From positions 1,337,942 to 1,401,941 of the forward strand of contig MU004241.1 in the NCBI GenBank assembly GCA_010405405.1: a stretch of 64,000 nt of DNA, written 5' to 3'. This document shows, one piece after another, positions 1-15,000 of this stretch (position 1 is the first letter of the stretch; every line of letters starts with the position of its first letter). Both the position numbers and the translations under genes were made by a program. A model generated the notes under the pieces. The model was not told the origin of the DNA. It saw nothing but the letters and a program-made list of their open reading frames with translations, and ran no database searches. This stretch comes from Microthyrium microscopicum. Taxonomy: Eukaryota; Ascomycota; Dothideomycetes; Microthyriales; Microthyriaceae.

Positions 1-355
1 TAATCTATAACCTATATATAATAATACTCGTCTTAACGAGCTCTATCTAATGGTGTTACTTATATTATTATAGCTAGCCTAATTAGGAAGTTATTTTAAA
101 AGTCATTTTAGTAAAATAATAATTGCTGCATCTTAATGGCTATTAGGGCTAGGGTAATATAAATTACATAATAATATAGCCCTAATCTAGGGCTACAAAA
201 TGGCATTTAAATTACACGCTAGGCCCTACTAGGAAGTAAAATAATAATAGAAACGTTTTTAATCTAATAATAGTAGACTTATAGAACCTGCCAGGACCTG
301 CCAGGACTTATAGAATTCCTTAGGACTATTAGGATATCTCCTCTTCCTAAGCTAA
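1..355. repeat. Dispersed repeat R1, copy 1 (cut by window edge)
   Basis: This segment matches 38,098-38,450 in the same orientation. Shared landmarks are an ACGAGCTCTATCTAAT block, a TAGCTAGCCTAATTAG block and an AGGGCTA...TAGGGCTA pair. It carries a short tandem CCTGCCAGGA at about 288-307, and the other copy has the analogous CCTACTAGGA duplication. No coding capacity is seen. It may be a terminal region or LTR of an element extending left of the window; the family is not recognised. Confidence 0.6.
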
Positions 356-359
356 GCTT

Positions 360-3300
360 AACTTTTGCCAATATAATAGTAAACTAATTAAAGAACTAGT
401 TAATAAAAATAAGATAAGGTTTAAATACTTAGAAATAAAAGTAGTTTAATAGCTTTATAGAAGCATAGAATATAAATAAGTAAAAGAAGAACTAAAAAAG
501 TATAAAAAAGTATATACTAAGAGATTACTTATACTATTTTATTTAATAATAGTAATAAGAAATAAGATTATTTAGAAGAAGTTTATTATTAGAATAGAAA
601 AGCTCTTTACTAAATTATATAACCTAAAATATATTACTAAATAGTACTTTTACTACTAAGTCTAGGGCTATATATAAATAGCTTATACTTAGTATAAACT
701 AAACTATAGTAAATATATAAATAATTATAATATTAAAGACTATACTAAAATAAGCTTAGTCTAGTACTCTAATTATAAAGATAATAAAAGAGAAAAAAAA
801 GAAAAGAAAGAGTAAGACTAAAGATATTATATATAATAAAAAAATATATATAGAGTATACTAAACTTACTTTAAGAATATAAAAAGATTCTAAGTAGTAA
901 ATAAAAAATATATAGAATAAATAAGAACTACGTTATCTACTTAAACTATATTAATCTAGCTTATAAATAATAATAAATATATTATAGTAAATAGTATAAA
1001 GAAAAAAAAAGTAAAGACTAAGAACCTTAGAAAGCTATTAGTATTATAAAAAATAAAAAATAAGATATATAATAACCTAGTTTAAGATACTTAAAGATTA
1101 ATTATAAGTATATTTAACTTTAATAGAGATAATAATAGCTTATAAACTATAAGAAATAGTACCTTAGAAGAATAATAAAAAAATAACTATAGAAGAGTAA
1201 GATAAGCTATAAATAACCTTAGACTAATCTCTAATAATAAAATAAGTAAAATCTAAATAATAGACTTAGATAAATAGTATTAATATTATATAATATAACT
1301 ATAAAAGATTGAATAGAAGAAAAGTAAAGCTATTCTTTAATTTACTAAATAATATTAAGTAACTAATTATAGTAGTCTAAGACTTTAAAAAAATTATAAA
1401 GCTAAAGAAAATATACTACTTTTTTAGCTATACTTTAGTATATAACTAGAATAATTAATTAAGAGTATACTTTATAATAAGTAAAGCGTTTAATATAAAG
1501 AATTAATAAATAAAATATTATAACTAATTTATCTTAATACTACGCTTTTAATATAAGTATAAAATACTAATAATTATTAATATATATAATAAAGGCTTAG
1601 TAATAAGTAATTATAACTATATTACTAAATGCTTAATACTAATAAAAATAATTAATAAGGTAGAAAAAGAGATCCTATTAGTAGAAGATTTTAATTACTA
1701 CTACTATTAATAAGGAAATATAGTATTAGTTACTAAACCTTAAATAAATACTTTACTTTATAATATAATCTAGTAGAGACTTTACTTAAGTATACTAAAA
1801 AGAGAGCTAATTTATAAGTTATATAAGGAAAGAAAAGTAAGAATAATAAAGATAATAATTAACCTTATATTTATATATTAATTTCTTTAAAAAAGACTAG
1901 AGTTCTATAGCTTAATTAATACCTAGGTATTAATAAAAGATTATATCTTAATATTAATCTAGCTTACTCTAAGATAAAAAAAATATATATTAAAAGTATA
2001 ATATAATATATAAAAACTAGATATAAAATAATTTATTAAATATATAAATAATAGCTTATAAGATACTAAAGATATACTAATAAAGGCTCTATATAGAGTA
2101 ATAATAAAAGTACTAAAGATTTACTACTTAAAAGTAAAACTCTTAAAGTAAGCTTTATATAAATAGTTACTTATAACTACTTTACTAATATAAGAAAAGC
2201 GCTATATAAGAAGAAGATACTTCTAAATAAGAAATAACTAGGATAAGTATATATATAAATTAATTATAGTTTAGCTAAGGAAATCTTTACGTTAGAATAA
2301 AGTAGTATTTTAGTAGATCTTTATAAGGAAGATTATAAAGAATTATAAGTACTATAAGAATTAAGGCTTATAAAGAATAAGTAAATAAATAAGAGCTAAA
2401 GCTAGTAAACTAAAAGAAGACCTATATTTATTAGTATTTAGATAGATAACTAGTAATAACTATACTTATAATAATTAAAGTAAAGTAAATATACTATCTA
2501 TAAAGTTCTTTCTTTAAACTAGAGTAATAGACTTAAGTAATATAAATAATATTATTCTATCCTTAAAACTAGAAATAAACTATAAGATAATAATAGAAAA
2601 AATAAATTATATAATTAGTAGCCTTTTAAATTATAAAGTAATAGGACCTATTAATATACTAAATAAGGTCTTAAAGGCTCTTAGGCTTAAGGCGTAGCTT
2701 AAAAAGAAGGGTAATAATCTAAAACTAATAGAATTTAGTAAAAGACTAGTATTTATAATTAATAGAATACTAATAAGTAATATAATTCTAAAATACTTAA
2801 AGTAATCCTATATACTAGTACTAAAAAAGCTAAGTAAGAAAAACTACTTATTACTATTAGCCTACTAGCTAATTATTTTTAAGAATACTATAATAAAGTT
2901 AATTAAAAAGATTATTACTAATAAACTTACCTAACTTATAAAAAATAATAATCTACTACTTTAGAACTAGATAAAGGCTAAAGTAGAGTAATTAATACTA
3001 ATAGTAGTATAGCTCTTAAGGAATACTATTAAAGTAGTATAGAAAAGAAATATAAAAGCTATAGTATTAGTACTTAGCCTTAACCTTTAAGAAGTATATA
3101 ATAATATTAATTTAAGAAGACTTCTTTATATTTTAAAAATAAAGGAAGTCCCTTAGTAGCTAATTAATATAATAGTAAGCTTTACTACTAATTATATAAC
3201 TTAAATTATATTTACTAGGTACTAAAGCCTAATAATAATAATTAATATAAGAATCTTCTAAGAATTCTTCCTCTTACTTATCCTCTTTCTTTTCTTTATA

Positions 3301-4357
3301 TTAAAACTACTAGAATACTTTTAAAATATAAGTAATAACGTCTTTAGATTTAGGTTTATAAATAATATTATATTAGTTATATAGAGTAATACTACCTAAG
3401 AAAACTATATAAGACTAAAAAAAGCCTACTAGAAGTATACTAACTAGATAAATAGATATAGTATAAAGTTTATCTTTAATAAGTATTAAGTAATATACTT
3501 TACTTAGAATATCTACTACCTAGAAGTAGACTTATAATTTATAGTAATAATAGATAATATATCTACTAAGCTTATACTAAAGAGTATTAAGGTACTAAGT
3601 ATATAAATAAATAGAAAAATAAACTAGAAAGACTATATTAAAAAGACTAAAACTAAAGGATTTAAGTAAGTAGTAGTATTTTTAAAAATAGCGTAGTTAA
3701 GATAAAAACTAGTCTTTAAAAAGATAAAGCTTCTCTATATAGTAGTTATTAAGCTAACCCTTATATATAAAGTATAAGTATAGGGTTTAAGATTACTATT
3801 CCTTAAGGCGCTAAAGAATTATTATAAACTACTAGTAGTAATTTAAAATAATATACTTTATAAAATAATAAAAAAGTACTAAAAAACTCCTATTACTTTA
3901 TTAAATAAAGAAATAGGAGTTAAACTACTTTAGATAAATACTATAATTTTAGTAGAAGAATATACTAATAAGAATAAAGACTTAATAATAATATAAAAGA
4001 TAAGTAAAATTATTATTAAAGTATACTAGGTAAACCTCCTAAGGAACTAAAGAATACCTCCCTAGTAGTAATAACTAAAAAGCTTAGTAATACTTAAACT
4101 AGTATAGATATATATAACTAAGGTTATAACTTAAGGAATTAATATACTAAAGTAATAAAAAAAAAAATTAGAGATAAAGTAAAAGTAAGATACTAACTAT
4201 AGGTAAGTAACGTAACTAATAAATAGTATATTACGAAAGAAGAAGAAGGTAAAAACTAAACTAGAGCTAGAAATATTCCTAATTAGGATATATTATTATA
4301 AGCTCTAGATAGATACTTAGATAAGACTTATAAAGACGTAGTAGTATACTACTATAG
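360..4357 (+). mobile_element. RIP-destroyed Tad1-like LINE, copy 1, 5' part
   Basis: Reading the + strand through stops gives a recognisable non-LTR reverse transcriptase relic around 3,430-3,800. It includes a degraded match to the fungal Tad1 pattern (HG-x-KFA-x-x-KY-x-x-x-x-FT), followed by the downstream 'V-x-x-L-x-I-x-x-D-x-K-L-x-W' region. Positions 3,225-4,357 are repeated at 29,739-30,868, and the last few hundred bases again, inverted, at the right window edge. The element is split at 4,357 by Gypsy B and resumes at 19,487. Its 5' limit is unclear, and no intact ORF survives. From about 601 to 1,300 there is no CA or TG dinucleotide. Confidence 0.7.
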
Positions 4358-4559
4358 TATTACGAATCTACTACTATTAATCCTATTATAATATTATTAG
4401 TATCCCTTATTACGTAATGCTAAGGGCTTAGCGCCTAAGGATTATCTAGTATAGCTTACCTATAACTATTTTTTACCTTCTTTCTTAGATTCTTTATATT
4501 AGTTTTCTTAAATTATATCTATTATTAACTTATACCCTTATGCCTATAAGTTCCTAATA
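4358..4559 (+). repeat. 5' LTR of Gypsy B
   Basis: The 202-bp repeat begins TATTACGAATC (ancestral TG... start presumed) and ends ...TTCCTAATA. It matches 11,568-11,768. The flank TATAG lies immediately upstream. Confidence 0.85.
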
Positions 4560-7500
4560 TAAAACTAATACCTTATACTATTTAAAAAATAATCTTAATT
4601 TTTAATATATTAAAATCTAAAAATTTAATACGTCTACCTATATAAATATAAAATCCTATTTTTAGATTTTAGTAAATCTAACCTACTAGTATAATAAATA
4701 CGTAAATTCTTAACTCTTAACTTTACTAGAAGCTTAGACTCTTAGTATCTAATTAAAGGGCTTAAAGAACCCTAATTAACTTAAAATTTCTACTCTACTA
4801 AACTTATAAGTTAATAATCTTTCTTTACTACTATTACTTCTCTTTACTACTATACTTATAGTAAGACTTTACTTATTCTATTATACTATAATAAGCCTTA
4901 AAGATAAACTATAATAAATTAGACCTTCTACTCTTTTCTCTAAATTATCTATTATACTTTTATAATCTATCTATATTTTATCTTAAGACTTCTTAGTATC
5001 TACGTCTATTACTTATACTTACTCTATATTAAACCCTTATCTTACTATAAGAAATATTATTAAGACTTATAAAACCTATTCTACGTCCTATCTTTATAAG
5101 TAATAGTAATTAAAGACCTAGAATACTACTTAATCTATAATTATACTACCTTATACTTAGACTAGAATTAATAGTAATAAAGATAATACTATAATAGAAC
5201 TACTTTATAACTAACCTTTATACTATAATTTCTTATACTCTTATTATAGCTCTATAGCTAAGGCACTTCTACTATCTAATATCTTAAAAATTACTAAGAG
5301 TAGCTATATTTATAGCTAATTATAATTCTAAAATAAAGGTAAAGAAAAGACATTCTTTACTAATCTTCTAATTGCTATTTTTTAACTAGTAAACTAAGCT
5401 TAGATTAAAGAATTACTATTAAACTACTAAATATCCTCTTATCTTATTACCTACTAATTAATTATTCTTAATAAGAAGAATTAAGTACTCTTAGTATAAC
5501 TTTTTTATAAAAAAATTATCTTCTAAGCCTAAAAAACTATCTTTTTAAATAATACTATTAAAAGTATTTTTCTAAACCCTATACTTATATATTATACTTA
5601 AAATAACTTATATTTAAAAGTTATTAAAACTTATAAAGAATTCCTTTATAGCGTTACTATATTACTAGAAATATAGTTTAAATAGCTATATAGTTATATT
5701 AAATTAGCCTAAGTAACTAATCTCTATACTTAAAAGACCTATACCTAACTAAATAATATAATAAATGCCTACTAATACTATAAATAAAATATTAAAGATA
5801 TAACTAATAAACTTAATAATACTATAGTTATAGCTAATAAAGTACGTATAAAAATAGATTAACTTTACTAATAACTTAACTATATAATTAAAACTAACTA
5901 TAAAGATAATAAACGCGTTTTTTATTTAGAGAACGCCTATAATATAAATTAATAAGAACTTAATAAAGTACTTAATAATATTAAATAACTACGTACTTCT
6001 TATATTAAGAAGTATAATAAAATTATAACTCTTTACCTTTAAAATAAAGATCTTAAGAACTAGCTTAGTTAGTTTATATATAAGTTTAAAAAGAATATCT
6101 ATTAACTTAATTCTAATAATAAATAAGTAATGCTTTTTCTTTATTAATAAGTTCCTTATATTTAAACTAATAGCCTAACCTTAGTAGTATCTAGATCCTT
6201 AGCTAGTAGTAAAAGTAAGAAACGTAAATAGAATAATTTAAGTAAATACTTTAGTTATAACCCTAAATAATATTCTATATAAAAGCTTTATATTAAAGAC
6301 TATCTTTATAATAAGTAAGCCTCTTTCTCTATAAAACTAAATACTACTATTTAAGTACGTAATAAAACTCTTAATATTACCCTTAGGTTTATTAAAGACT
6401 ATATATAATACAAATTACTAAACCTATACTTTAATATAATAAAGTTCTAAAAGAACCTAAATTAATATACCTAAAAGCGTAATACTTATAAAGACGCTAT
6501 TACCTAGTTATAAAATTCCTTAAATTAAATAAAAAAGACTAAGAAGCTTACTTTATATATTACTAAGTTTAATAATAAAATTATTAACGCTAGCTTTATA
6601 GAAGTAAATAAGATTACTTATCTTAAATATATAATCGTTAAGAAAATTATATAGTATCTATTCCTTTCTAAAGCTACTACTATTACTAAATATATTAACG
6701 AGTTATAAGTTATTAACTAAAACCTTAAACGCAAAACTAATAATAAGAATAAGCTATTTAATAATTAGAATAATAATAATAATAATTAGACTAATAACTA
6801 AATTAATTACGTACTATGCTATAAAGTTACTCTATACTAATATCTAATATAAAACTACTACTATACTTAATATAATAAATAAGGTTATAACTATAAAGAT
6901 AAGAACTTAAAGTATAAAAGTAAACTAGCTCTCTCTAATTTTAATATCTCTACTAAGCTTACTAGCATTTATCTATAGTAAAATAATACCTAACTATAAA
7001 ACCTAACCCTATAGTATAATTACTTATTAATATATAATAATTATTACTACTAAGACTAAAGAAACTAGATGCTCTTCTATAATGCTATACAAAGGAGCTA
7101 AATAAAATAGAAGCATATAATAAATAATAAAAACATTAAATAGAAGCTATTATTAACTATCTAAGTAACTCTAAAACTAAAAGCAACTCTATAGATATAG
7201 CTATTATATATATATTAATAACTTATATTCTTATTAACTAATTATTAAAATATTTTATTCTAAAGATAAGCTAATAGTAGAATACTACTAGTAATATTCT
7301 TATTAATAATAATACGTATACTAAAACAAAAGTCCTAATTAATATAAGTAATAGTACTTTTAGTATTATTAATCCTTATTACCTCTAAATTTATAACATT
7401 CTATTAATAGAAATAACCTAACCTTACTATACTAAAATAGCTAATAGCTACGCTATTATAAAGATAACCTATATAGTAGCTATTATATTATATATTAGTA

Positions 7501-10500
7501 TTTACTTTAAATAGATTCTTTACTTTATAATAAAAGTTACTAACTATAATATAATCCTTAGTAACCTATAAATAAATAAGTATAAAGTTATACTTTAAGG
7601 AAGCTAATATATATTAGGCTTCTACTCTAAGTATTATATAAAATACTATATAGCTTCCTATTACCTAATAACTATTAACTATAAGAGTTAAGTAGTTATA
7701 GATAAATAATAAAAAGGAATCTCTAATATCTATATAATATTACTATAAGTCTTTATAGCTATAATATAATATAAAGATTACTACTTTATAGCCTTTTACT
7801 AAAAAGACTTTAACGCCTTAAAAAAGAAAGAAGACCCTAACTTTATTTCTTAGTAAAACGTTACTAATATTACTATAATCTCTACTAAAAACTATACTAA
7901 ATAGCGTAAGAAGCTTAACTATAACTTACTAATAAAAAAGGAATTACTAAAGCTAATACTACTAGAGTTCTATTACTACGTCCCCTTATTTAATCCTTAC
8001 TAAGCTAATAAGCTACTACTATACTAACTAAGCTTTAACTATACTATTATTACTAACCTAAATATAAAAGTACTTATATATAAATTTTATAGCATATTTT
8101 ATTAATAAGTATAAGTTATTAAGAAATATATTAAGAATATACTTAGAAAAAGCTTTATCTAACTAAGTACTTCTTATTATACTATACCTATATTATATAT
8201 TAATAAACTAAATAGTAGTATTTATATCTACGTTAACTACTATAAACTTAATAAGATTATACTAACTAACTAAAATATATCTCTACTCTTAATAGAAACT
8301 TTAACAAAGATCTATAAAATAAAATTCTTTTTATAATTTAACGTTATTACTACCTTTAATAATATCTAAATTTATAAAAGAAATAAGTATAAAACTATAT
8401 TCTTAATACGTTATAAACTCTTTAAAACCTTAGTAATATTATTTAGTATAATAAAATTACTAAAAAGCTTTTAATTTTATATTAATAGCGTAGTATATAA
8501 ATACTTTAATAACTTTATTATAATCTACTTTAATAACGTTCTTATTTAAAATAAGACTAAAGAAAAGCATATTACCTCTATCTACCTAATTTTTAATAAA
8601 CTTAAAAAAGCTAAACTCTATCTAGATATTTCTAAATCTAAGTTTATAACCTAATTAGTTAAATATCTTAGTATTATTATTATACCTAATAAGATATAAT
8701 AGATAAGAAGAAGATTAACGCTATACTTAACTAGTACTACTCTACTTCTTTAAAAAACGTTTAAATATTCCTTAGCTTTATAAACTTCTATTACTATTTT
8801 ATTAAAAAATACTTAAAAATTATTATACTACTTACTATACTAATTAAGAAAAACGCTTCCTTATACTTCCTATAGAGTAAAACTAGACTTAAAGAATAAG
8901 CTTTTAATACCTTAAAAAAAACCTTTACTACTACCTTAATTCTTTATTACTTTAACTCTAATACTAAGACTTAAGTTAAAACTAATACCTTAAACTAGGT
9001 AGTAATAACTATTCTCTCTTAAAAAAACGTAAATAGTAAGCTTTATTTAGTAGCTTTCCTTTCTAAAAAGATAATCTTAGTAAAGTATAATTATAATATC
9101 TATAATAAAAAGCTATTTATAATTATATAAGTATTTAAGAAATAGAAACTTAAATTATTTTTAACCTTTAACCCTATATAAGTTTTTACTAACTATCTTA
9201 ACTTATATACTTTTATATTAACTAAAAAGCTATCTTACTATTAAGCTTAATAGGTAAAGTTTCTCTCTTAATTCTAGTTTAAAATTAAGTATTATAATAA
9301 TTCTTCTAATATAAAAGTAAATATATTAACTTAAAAATTATAAAATCTTTTAAAATCTAATAATAATCTATAAATTACTTAATAAATATAATTAATTCTT
9401 TCTCCTTATAACTTTAATACTTACTACGAAATCTCTTACTTTTATAATACTTAATATACTATTAAAATTACTATCCTTCTTATTAATAGTAAATAACCTA
9501 TAATAATTAAACTTACTATAATTATTACTAATAAAGTTAATACGCTAACTATAAAAGACAAGCTAATTAATTAACTAACTATAGAGGATTCTATCTTAAT
9601 TCTAAGCAAGCTAATTAATTACTCTAGAATAAATAGTATATTAGTTAACCTAAAGATATTATAAAAAGATATTATTAAGGCTAGCTAATTAAATAAGCTT
9701 ATCTAAGTAATTTATAACTCTAAAGCTATATAGTTATGTTACCTACTATATAATACCCTAGAAAAAGACCTAATTAAACTTAGTAATTACTAAGTACTTA
9801 CTAATAATACTATTTAGTATAAATAATAACTTCTTATCTTTATAAGACGTCTCTAATATTATGTTATTAAATATATATATAATTATAAAGTAATAAATTA
9901 TAGTAATATAGCTTTTATATACTAGCGCCTCTATTAATTTTACTATTAGCCTTATATAACTAAAAACGTAAAGTACTATATAAAAGTATATAAGTACGTA
10001 TTTTCTAAGCTAGTTAAATAAAAGAAGTAAAGTCTTTTCTAGTTATTTCTACTACTTAACTACGCCTAGTCTAATATCTTTATTAACTTTATAGTTACTT
10101 TACTACTCTATATTTACCTTAGAACTATCTATTATTATATTATAGTTATTATAAATAAGTTAATATATACCTAATAATTTATATCTCTTCCTAACTTAAA
10201 TATATAAATAATAGTTCTTACGTTCTTTAACTAAATCTAAAAATATACTAAATAACCTAACTCTATCCTTTTTAACTATAGTTTATAATTTATATTTATA
10301 TTCTAATAACGTTTCTATAAACGTATTAGTATTATTATCTACCTAACTATTACTTAATATCTATAAAGTAATAGTATTATAAAAATATTAATTATAGTAC
10401 TAAAAGCTTACTTTAGATACTTTATTAACTAGTAATAGAACGACTAAATAAGACTACTATTATTTACTAAGTTTAAAGCTAACTATACTATCTACGCCTC

Positions 10501-11567
10501 TATTAAAATAAGTCTCTTCTACGTACTTAATAATTATCTTCCTTAATTAGAATTAGAACTAATGCCTCTAAAAACCTACTTAAGAACTAAGCTAACCTAA
10601 ACTAAATAATAACTTACTAACTAATATCTTTATACCTATACTAACCTTTATAAGTATCTTTAGGAATAAATCTTATAATCTACTACCTTTATAAAAGAGT
10701 AAGCTAATAAGACTTATTAACTAGTACTAAACCTTAAACTAAGTAATTAAGTACGCCTTAACGCTTACTATTATAAATCTCTCTAACTATTAAAATCTCT
10801 TAATAATAAATTTATAAAACTCTTTAAGATTATTAAGAAGATTAATACCCTTACCTATAAGCTAGAACTACTAAAAAAGATAAAGATTTACTTTATTTTT
10901 TATACTTAACTACTCTACTTTATTTTTAAATATACTACTATACTTTAAGAACTAGATAACTCCTCTATAATTATAAATATAAATAATAATATAGAGTAAG
11001 AGTAGGTAGTTAACTACGTTATTAATAATAAAATAAGTATTATAAAAAACTTTAGTAAGAAGAAGATTTTATAGTATAAAGTCTAGTTTATAGAATAGGA
11101 TAACTAAAACTATAACCTTAATTAGTAACTATAGTTAAATCTTAACTCCTATCTAGAACTTATTACTAAGTATTATAACTAGAATCTTAATAAACTAAAG
11201 CTATATTCTATATTTATAAATCCTTAAAAAAAAAAAGAGAAGAAGTACGATTTAGATAGACTTTCTCTAAAATAGTAAAAAATACTACTATATATACTTT
11301 AATACTTAGTTTATAAATTAGAGTATTCTAAAAACATCTTAAGATTTATTAACGCCTCTTAATAGTTATTTTAGTAAGCTAGAGGGCGGTATAAGGAATA
11401 GATATATATAGTAATTATATATAAAGAAAGAATATTATCTTTACTTTTTATATTTTATATTTTATACTCTAAAAGCGTTAGAATTATAGAATTATATAAC
11501 TTAATTATAGATCTTATTCTTTTATAAGTTTTTAGCTTAGGAGTACTAATCTTAGAAAAAAGAATAT

Positions 11568-11768
11568 TATTATAAATCTACTACTATTAATCTTATTATA
11601 ATATTATTAGTATCCCTTATTACGTAATACTAAAAGCTTAACGCCTAAGAATTATCTAGCGTAGCTTATTTATAACTATTTCCTACCCTTTTTCTTAGAT
11701 TCTTTATATTAATTTTCTTAAATTATATCTACTATTAGCTTACATCCTTACACCTATAGGTTCCTAAT
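11568..11768 (+). repeat. 3' LTR of Gypsy B, cut one base before its end
   Basis: This copy matches 4,358-4,559. Element A1 inserted at its last bases: CTAAT is present at 11,764-11,768 and again at 19,476-19,480, and the final LTR base is 19,481. Confidence 0.85.
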
Positions 11769-11992
11769 TATAAGGAGCTAATAGGTACAATTAGGCAAGT
11801 AGAAAGTAGCTAGTATTATAGGATCTAAGTATAGAGAGAAGAGATCTAGAGATATAGCTATAAATATAAAGAAGTAGAGGCCTAGGATATCCTTAGATAT
11901 ACTAACTCTAAATAGGATAAAGAGATCTTATTTATAGGATTAAATCTTAGTATCTAAATACTACAATACTAAACTTATAAGGATTCCTTACA
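11769..11992 (-). repeat. LTR of A1 (left, coding-strand 3')
   Basis: This 224-bp LTR ends ...GGATTCCTTACA and retains the canonical CA terminus. It begins TATAAGGA, a TG start mutated to TA. It matches 19,252-19,475 directly and the two A2 LTRs in inverse orientation. Confidence 0.9.
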
Positions 11993-12040
11993 TAACTTCC
12001 TCCCTTAAAAATAGACCTTATAAGCTATATCCTAATCTAA

Positions 12041-12092
12041 TCTATTCTAGTCTAGTCTAGTCTAGTCTAGGCTAGGCTAGGCTAGTCTATAT
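12041..12092. repeat. CTAGT/GCTAG pentanucleotide array
   Basis: About ten units of a 5-bp repeat (TCTAG, shifting to GCTAG) lie just inside the A1 LTR. A decayed form of the same array is at about 52,917-52,975 in copy A2, so it belongs to the element. Confidence 0.7.
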
Positions 12093-15000
12093 AAATACAA
12101 ACTTCTTTATATATATTACTACTAAGGGATATAATAATATACTATCTACTTACCTTAGTATTATCTAAATCTATTTAATAAAGAAGAGGATATCTATTTA
12201 AGCTAGTTTATAGTATTCTATAATTCCTTTAGTAGCGTAAATTAAAAACTAAACTAAGAGTATAATGCTATTTAATAAAATAAATAAATACAACACTTTT
12301 TATACTATATAATCCTAATCTATAGGTAGTTTATTAGCATTATAATCTTCTTCTTTAATTTAATTTACTAGTAGAGACTAAGATAAATATAGACTAGGCT
12401 TCTAAGAATAAAGCCTATAGAACTCTAATATAGTATTAGGCACATTAATAGCATTCTTCTAGGGCTACTAAGTTTTATTATAAAATCCTATCTATTTAAT
12501 TTTATATTTAAGTACCTTATTCTTACCTCTACTATTCTATTTACTATTAATAATTATATTAATAAGCTATTCTTCTTTATCCTCTTTCTTACTAATAACT
12601 ACTAAGAAAGGATTTAACTCTTATAATAGGTATGCGTTATTATTAATTAGATATAATAACTAGGCATAAAATACTAAGTATATCTTTATTAATTTAAGAA
12701 GATCTAATTTATATATTACTTTATTAATCTTATATAATACTTTAAAAGGACTAGCGCTCTTACTATTAAGTATCTTTAAAGGATAAGTTATATTATAATT
12801 TTAAATGTTAAGTTATACCTAGTTTTCTAAATAGAGATCTAGTACTAGACGTTAATATTTATTAGCGTAGAGCTTTTATTAAGCTTAAGCCTAAACTAAT
12901 TGCTCCTTTAGGAACTTATAAAGCTTCTTACAACTATTTTAAATTTAATTAATAGTAATAACTTCCTTACGCGCTATAATAAAAGTATAGGACGCTTTTA
13001 GTAGTAGGCAATAAACGAATTTAAGTCTTAATTTTAGTAGGAAACTATTTTATACCTTAAAAAGTATAAACCTAGTAGTAGTACTTATAGTAGAATTTAT
13101 TATAAACTTAGTAAATAGTAATAAGGCTACCTAATTATCCTAATCTTAATTAATAAAGGATCTAAGATACTATTTTAAAGTAGTAATAGTTATTTTAATA
13201 ATACTATTAGATTCTAGATACTATATAGTGCTTAATCTTAGTATAACGCCTATATATTTATATAAGTAACCCTAAAAGGTAGATATAAACTAAGTTCCTT
13301 AATCTAAGAGGATTAAGTCTAGCTAACTATATAACTTCTATACTTAATTAATAAATACTATAACTATTATTTCTACTAAAAAACTTAGGAGGGTAATAAA
13401 TTATTATAATTATATTAAATAATTAATAATAACTATAATATACTAGTAAACTATACCTTAGTATATATAACGTAGTAGTAAGATAGTAAAGTCTATAGAG
13501 ATGTTAGACTAAGCTTAATTTAGTAAAGGGAATAAATAAAGGAGCTTTTACTTCTTTTAGCGTACTAGTTTTGTAAAGATATAGTAATAACCTTTAATAT
13601 ATTTTTTAACGTATTCTAATATTCTTAGCTATTAATAATCTTATTAGAGGTAGTAGTAGGTTATTATAGTTCCTCTATAACCTATAACTTTATATTAATA
13701 TACTTATTTTATTACTTTATTCTATAAATATATTATTAGTATAAATAACTTTTATTAATAGAGGATAGTACTATTTAGTAGAGCCTTATAATCTATTAAT
13801 TTAATTTAATCTTAATCTAGTATACTAAAAGGTAAGAAGTAGTTTTTCTATACTTTTGCTAATTAAATCATAATAAGTAACTTATCTCCTTTACTTGCCT
13901 TTATTACTTCTTATATAAATTACTCTAGGTTAAAATCTAGGGATTTAGTATTAACTAGTAGTAAATTATCTAAACTAGCTAGAGCTCTATTCTAAGAGCT
14001 TTCTATAATAGATTCTAAATTAGACTTCCTTACTATAGTAATATTTAGCTTATCTAATATAAGCATAGCTATCTATATAAAAGATAAAGTAATAGAGTTA
14101 ATAAAGATTATAGCTAGTATAATAGCTTGTTTAGTACTAAATTAATATAGAAATAAGAGCAATTAATACTATTACTTAACTTATAGGTCTTTATTACTTT
14201 AAGATACGTTCTATAATCTTTAGGTTAAAGTATTAGCTTTACTATTATCTTTACTAGGGCGATACTTAATTAAGAAGTAAAACTATAATAAGAATTTAGC
14301 CTAGCGTATTTAATAATATATAAGCTTTTTAGTCTTTATAAAGATTTAAAGATTTTAATAATCTAAGAATACCTTTATAATATCTTTAGTACTAAATAAC
14401 TTAGGCTTCTATTCCTTAAAAGCGTAGATAATAGTAAGTAATTCCTTATTATAAATATTATAATTATATTTTGCTAGTAATATCTTTTTAGAGAAAAAGG
14501 TAACTAGTCTTAAATTACTATTTATATCTTTTTATAATAATATAGTAGCATAAGCTTAATCTAATATATTTATCTCTATTTAAGTTTCCTTAGTATAGTT
14601 AAAGTATTAAAGTATTAGTACGCTAGTAAAGTCTACTTTTAGCTTCTTAAAAGCTTATTCTTTAGGCCTATTAAGATTCTAGAGAAATATAACTAAAGTA
14701 TTCTTCTAGGTAACATTTATTAAGAATACTACTATAATAGAGTAATTAAAGATAAATTATTAGTAGAAGTTTATAAATCTAAGAAACGCTTATATATCTT
14801 TAAGATAGCTTAGTTATTCCTAATTAACTATAGTATTAACCTTAGAGGAGTCTATTTTAATACCTTCTATAGTAATAATTAGACTAAAGTATTTTACTTC
14901 TTAAATAGTAAACTCTAACTTCTTAATATTAAAGAATAAGCCTATACGTTCTAATATATTTAGTATTAAATATATATAGATATTATATTCTTCTAGTATT

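Noticed and set aside
12041-12092. CRISPR-like or telomere-like array
   Set aside because: It is a simple 5-bp microsatellite inside Gypsy A without spacers, also present in A2.
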